A DNA stretch of 64,000 bases, taken from Rhizoctonia solani. Taxonomy: Eukaryota > Basidiomycota > Agaricomycetes > Cantharellales > Ceratobasidiaceae. Shown piece by piece: positions 60,288-64,000 of the stretch; positions within the stretch are counted from its first letter, which is position 1, and the number at the start of each line of letters is the position of its first letter. A program made the translations under genes and the position numbers. The stretch covers positions 744,001 to 808,000 of the forward strand of contig NC_057381.1 of the NCBI RefSeq assembly GCF_016906535.1, read 5' to 3'. Below the pieces are notes generated by a model. It was not told the DNA's origin, did not search any database, and saw nothing but the letters and a program-made list of their open reading frames with translations.

Positions 60288-62907
60288 ATGGAGTACTCGT
60301 TTGTGACGCCCGCCACCCCACAGGCACCGCCCGCAGGACCGTCTGCACCGGTGCCGACGACGCCCAAGACGATCAGCGCGCGATTGAAGCAACGGCGAGT
60401 GTCGTTGCCTTCGACGCAGCTGCGCAGCCACTCGGCGCTTTTCCGGGACGAGATGGCCCTCGACGAGCCTGTCAAGAACGAGCCCCGCGACGAGCCCAGC
60501 GCACGGACCACACCCGCGTCGGTCTCTCCTGTCGATGCTAAGCCGGTCAAGAAGCAACGTAAAAAGTGGACGACCGAGGAGACACAGATGCTCGTCGATG
60601 GCTGCAACGAGGTCCGTGTCTGCGCTATTTTTGCCGATATATACATATGCTAATGATATATTAATGAATATGTCATGTATTTAGTGGGGAGTGGGTAACT
60701 GGAAGGCGATCCTGAACGACCCGCGCTTTGTGTTCCAGAGCCGGTCGCCTGTTGATCTCAAGGACCGGTGGGTGCGATTGCAATCTGGTTGTGATCTACT
60801 TACTCACACGCATTGCAGGTTCCGCACCTATTTCCCCGACGCGTACCGTCTGCACTATCCCAATGCCAAAACACACTTGTCGTCGCGTGTGCGCTCGACT
60901 CTCCCCGACGGCACTTCCATTTTTGAGAAAACTCGCTCGAAAAAGCGCCGACCATTTTCAAAGGAAGAAGACGAAGCGCTTCGCCGCGGTTACGAGCAGG
61001 TGAGGTCATTGCTCCACTCTCATTTCGCACTCTCACACACCTCATCTAGCACGGCACTGTATGGGCCACCATTGTCAAAGACCCAGTGTTCCAGCAAAGG
61101 CGCAGCACCGACTTGCGTGACCGATTCCGTAATGCCTTCCCCGATCTCTATCAGCAAGCCGGCTACAAGCCCCGTCCTGCTCGCAAGACCCAGAAGGCTC
61201 GCACTACCGGCATGTACACCGACGACTCGGGCCCGTCTGCCTCCGCTCCTAAAGTCTCCGACTCGGTCGATCCCCGCGTCCGCTCGGCCGATATCAAGCC
61301 CAAGCCTAGTCGTCTGCGCATCGTAACCAGGACCCCCAAGAAGCGCGGCCCCCGTCGTGGGCGCAAGAACTCTGACGACGATGACGACGAGTCTGACGAC
61401 GTTGACGACGAAGATGTCGATGTCGACGACTTCCCAGAGAGCGAGGACGACCATCCTGCTCCGGCATCCAACAATGCGTCCCCGGGAAACTCCCGAAGGG
61501 GCTCTCGCATGCTCCGCCAGCATGTTCACGCGTCGCGCGCCACGCCCCAGCCGTCTAATCCCAATGGATATGTCGACGCGTCCATCCCGAGTGGCCCTTC
61601 CGATTCAGAGGATATTATCATGTCGTCCCCAATCGCCCCTGCCGACGTTGAGCTCCCAGTCACCCCCTCGGCTAGCTTTCCCCGCGACTTGACTCCTGTT
61701 TCTCCTCAGTGCTTGGACAGCAGCGCCCAATCCCAGGACTCCATTTCCGTCCTCGAACAGCCGGCTACTGCAACCGATGACGTTTCGTCAGTCATGTCCA
61801 GCCATGGTTTCGACAGCTTGATCTATCCCTCGGGCGAAGCCGACAGCACCTGGCTCAACAGCACCGCCGTTACGTCCCCTACCACCTCCGAGTACTTTTT
61901 GCACCCCCATCACGCGCGCCGCGATGACTGCATGGACCGCATCGGCAAGTCTGCCTGGGCCACCTCGGACTGGCTCTCGGGAAACACCCGTCTCGACAAT
62001 GCACTCTCGGGTGCGCTCGCATTCGGCGGCGCCTGGGGAACCACCACCAACTCGGTCGTCGATCGCTACAACCTCTACACCTCGAGCGCCGGCGTCGCAG
62101 CTCACGAATTCGCCTCGGAAGCAGGCGACCACCAGCATTACGACGAGTTTGGCTTCCGTGAGAGCAACCCGATCTCTTACTACGCCGGTGATTTGTTTCC
62201 TGGAAGCGGCATGGTCAACGCATCAGTCCACGCCCACATGGGCCCCGGAGCAACCAGCGGTACCGGATCGGTTGTCGACGAGCAAGGTGTCGAGTGTCTC
62301 TCGCTCGAGAGCGTCGTTCAGCCTCACATGCTCCAAGCCGGACTCGGCCGCTTGAGTCTCGCAGAGGCCAACGCGACGGGCGATCTCTCTGATGGCGTAT
62401 CGATCGAGAAGACCACTTCGGCAGAGCCCAACCAACTCGTGAGTAACCGCCTCGTGTTCATCTCAAAGCAACCATACTGAGATCTCTCCTCTCTTTGTCT
62501 AGGACGCCCCGAATCCAATTCCGTATATGCTCCCCATGCCCTCATCCCTCTCGAACCTGTCGATGGCCGGTGTCGAAGCCTTGAACGCACCCACGCGTCC
62601 CACTCACACCAGGCGTTCCCACTCGTTGTTCGACTTTTCGTGCATGGACGCATTGGACCTCCAGCGTCCCGGCTACCCCGTCTCGTTTGACGTCGACACA
62701 GCCGCTCCGGGCATGTTTGCTGATGCACTCGACCTCGCCGCGTTGGGTCTCGAAATTGCCGCTCCTCCTGCTGCTCCTCCCAAGGACATTGTCCCCAACG
62801 TTCGCATGCAGAACAATAACGCCGTGATCGCCCCAAGCGACCTCATGCTCCGCAAGGCTGACTCTGCCGAGACCAAGATGCGCAAGCGCACAAGCTGGGG
62901 CGTCTAG
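60288..62907 (+). CDS. Double-telobox Myb protein (Tay1/Teb1-like telomere or promoter binding factor)
   Basis: Five exons: 60288-60611, 60685-60767, 60819-60999, 61050-62438, 62503-62907. Two tandem Myb/SANT repeats of telobox type: first KKWTTEETQMLVDGCNEWGV, GNWKAILND, SPVDLKDRFRTYFPDAYR; second RRPFSKEEDEALRRGYEQHG, TVWATIVKD, STDLRDRFRNAFPDLYQ. The VDLKDKWRN telobox signature is recognisable in both third helices (VDLKDRFRT, TDLRDRFRN). Such double-telobox proteins (Ustilago Tay1, fission yeast Teb1) bind TTAGGG-type repeats at telomeres or at gene promoters. After the repeats comes a basic stretch (RTPKKRGPRRGRK), a strongly acidic patch (SDDDDDESDDVDDEDVDVDD) and a long Ser/Ala-rich region ending LRKADSAETKMRKRTSWGV. 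About 790 residues. Strong codon bias toward C/G in the third position compared with the neighbours. Confidence 0.87.
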
Positions 62908-64000
62908 ATTAAATCGCCCCCTTCGAATATCTTTGCTTTGCTATGAATTTTTCAATATGGTTCCCCTTCTCTCTCTGCCCGTCTCCTGTCTGTGGCCGCC
63001 CGAGGAAGGAGCTGGGCTTCCTCGTCCTCGACACTGCCCTCCGTTATGTCCCCTTCAACGACTCCGATATGAACTCACGAACGTCCTATGCTTCCTTCGC
63101 CTTGCCTCGGAACAATCCTTTTGCGTCCGGCACGTGTATCTATGCACATCGGCCTCTTTTCTCCTCTCTTCTTTTTTCTCCTTTTCCTCTTTTTGCACAA
63201 TCCAAAATTTAAACTGCAATTCAATAGTCTTTCGCGCGAGGACAAGCACTCGCACGCGGTTCACTTTTCCTCCCCACACCTCATATTCTCAACTTCGTCG
63301 TCACTTTTTGTTTCTCTTTGCATTGAACCCGCGCTAGTTGCTTGCCCTCGGTGGTTTTCGAATGACAATAAAGTATACCTCTTATTTACCTTTTTTTTCA
63401 CTTCCCACTTTCGATCCAATCCGTCAATAGATTTTTATTCTTGCTTCGATTGGTTTTGCTTTATTACTTTGGGGTTTTAGAATGAACAGTAGTGTGAGAG
63501 TTGAGAGAGAAAAAAAGAAGTTGTAATCAGACCCAATGTCTTTTTCCGCATTGGCTGGTTTCCTTTGACTCGCTCGCTATTTATTCTTCATTCGCTTTGA
63601 ATCTTGCATACAAATTCAATCTCATTGTTCAATTTCTTTATTCGGTATTTGTGAACACACTTGCATTTTGTTCCCTTCCCCCTGAATTATCACGTTGTTC
63701 AAATGAAATGAATGAAATCCGCATGTTAAACTACTCTATAATGAGCGCATGGTCTATAGGAAAAGCGGCGAACAATGTGGAGCTTTGCACCGAACGACTA
63801 TGAAGCCCGATGCATATATTTCCAATCCATGTTTCTCTACTCGCGAGCTTGTGCGAAAAATTATTTTCGTATCCAGGGTCGCATATAGTCCTCCTGGATC
63901 GAGGACGTACTAGAGTACGTACATTGTGGAAAAAAGCAACCAATGTGGTGCTCAGCCACCTCTTTTGAATTTCAATTCGGACGCGAGTGATGAAATCTCG
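62908..64000. other. Downstream flank of the telobox gene
   Basis: 1.1 kb to the window edge, T-rich near 63160-63700, consistent with a long 3' UTR followed by intergenic sequence. No gene seen. Confidence 0.55.

Noticed and set aside
1..64000. tRNA, rRNA and CRISPR arrays
   Set aside because: No cloverleaf with a GGTTCRANYC arm, no rRNA blocks and no regularly spaced repeats were found by eye; a tRNAscan-SE or Infernal run would settle small RNAs.

Overview
The window is nuclear DNA from a filamentous basidiomycete, most likely an Agaricomycete of the Rhizoctonia/Ceratobasidiaceae type. This rests on many introns of about 50-60 bp with GTRNGY donors, multi-exon housekeeping genes on both strands, F-box/LRR-like and MARVEL proteins of basidiomycete style, and the absence of prokaryotic operons or Shine-Dalgarno sites. 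The genus is an inference; no species-specific marker was seen.

Layout. At 0.25-4.4 kb a mitoribosome assembly factor (RSM22, minus) is head-to-head with a four-helix MARVEL protein (plus). At 5.2-7.2 kb is an F-box-like protein. At 7.4-16.1 kb is the very large PI3P 5-kinase gene FAB1 (minus). A gene-poor stretch (16.1-21.6 kb) leads to an uncharacterised Ser/Arg/Pro-rich gene (about 22.0-25.7 kb). After another poor stretch, a tiny, heavily spliced dsRNA-binding protein gene (28.4-29.2 kb) is followed by a long coiled-coil gene (29.7-32.8 kb), splicing factor SF3B5 (33.1-33.6 kb), the DNA-protein crosslink protease WSS1 (34.3-36.1 kb, minus) and the ER lipid-transfer tether NVJ2/TEX2 (37.2-41.2 kb). 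A third poor stretch (41.2-44.7 kb) precedes a compact block: an R3HCC1-like RRM protein, the Pol II CTD phosphatase FCP1, the exosome cofactor helicase SKI2 (all minus), a myosin regulatory light chain (plus) and Pol II subunit RPB6 (minus). A 4.2-kb gene-free stretch then leads to a double-telobox Myb protein (60.3-62.9 kb).

Functional themes: RNA metabolism (SF3B5, SKI2, FCP1, RPB6, dsRBD protein), phosphoinositide and membrane-contact lipid biology (FAB1, NVJ2), and genome maintenance (WSS1, telobox protein). They look like independent housekeeping genes and not a functional cluster. No convincing transposon, tRNA, rRNA or secondary-metabolite cluster was seen.

Two patterns deserve attention. 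(1) At least ten conserved or coding-like stretches in five genes are interrupted by an apparent single missing base, always in the same direction, which points to deletion-type sequencing errors, not pseudogenes. (2) Correct reading of several genes requires microexons (4, 4, 6 and 22 nt, plus an ATG-only coding exon) or GC-AG introns; automatic annotation would miss or damage these genes. The dsRBD gene is invisible to simple ORF finding.
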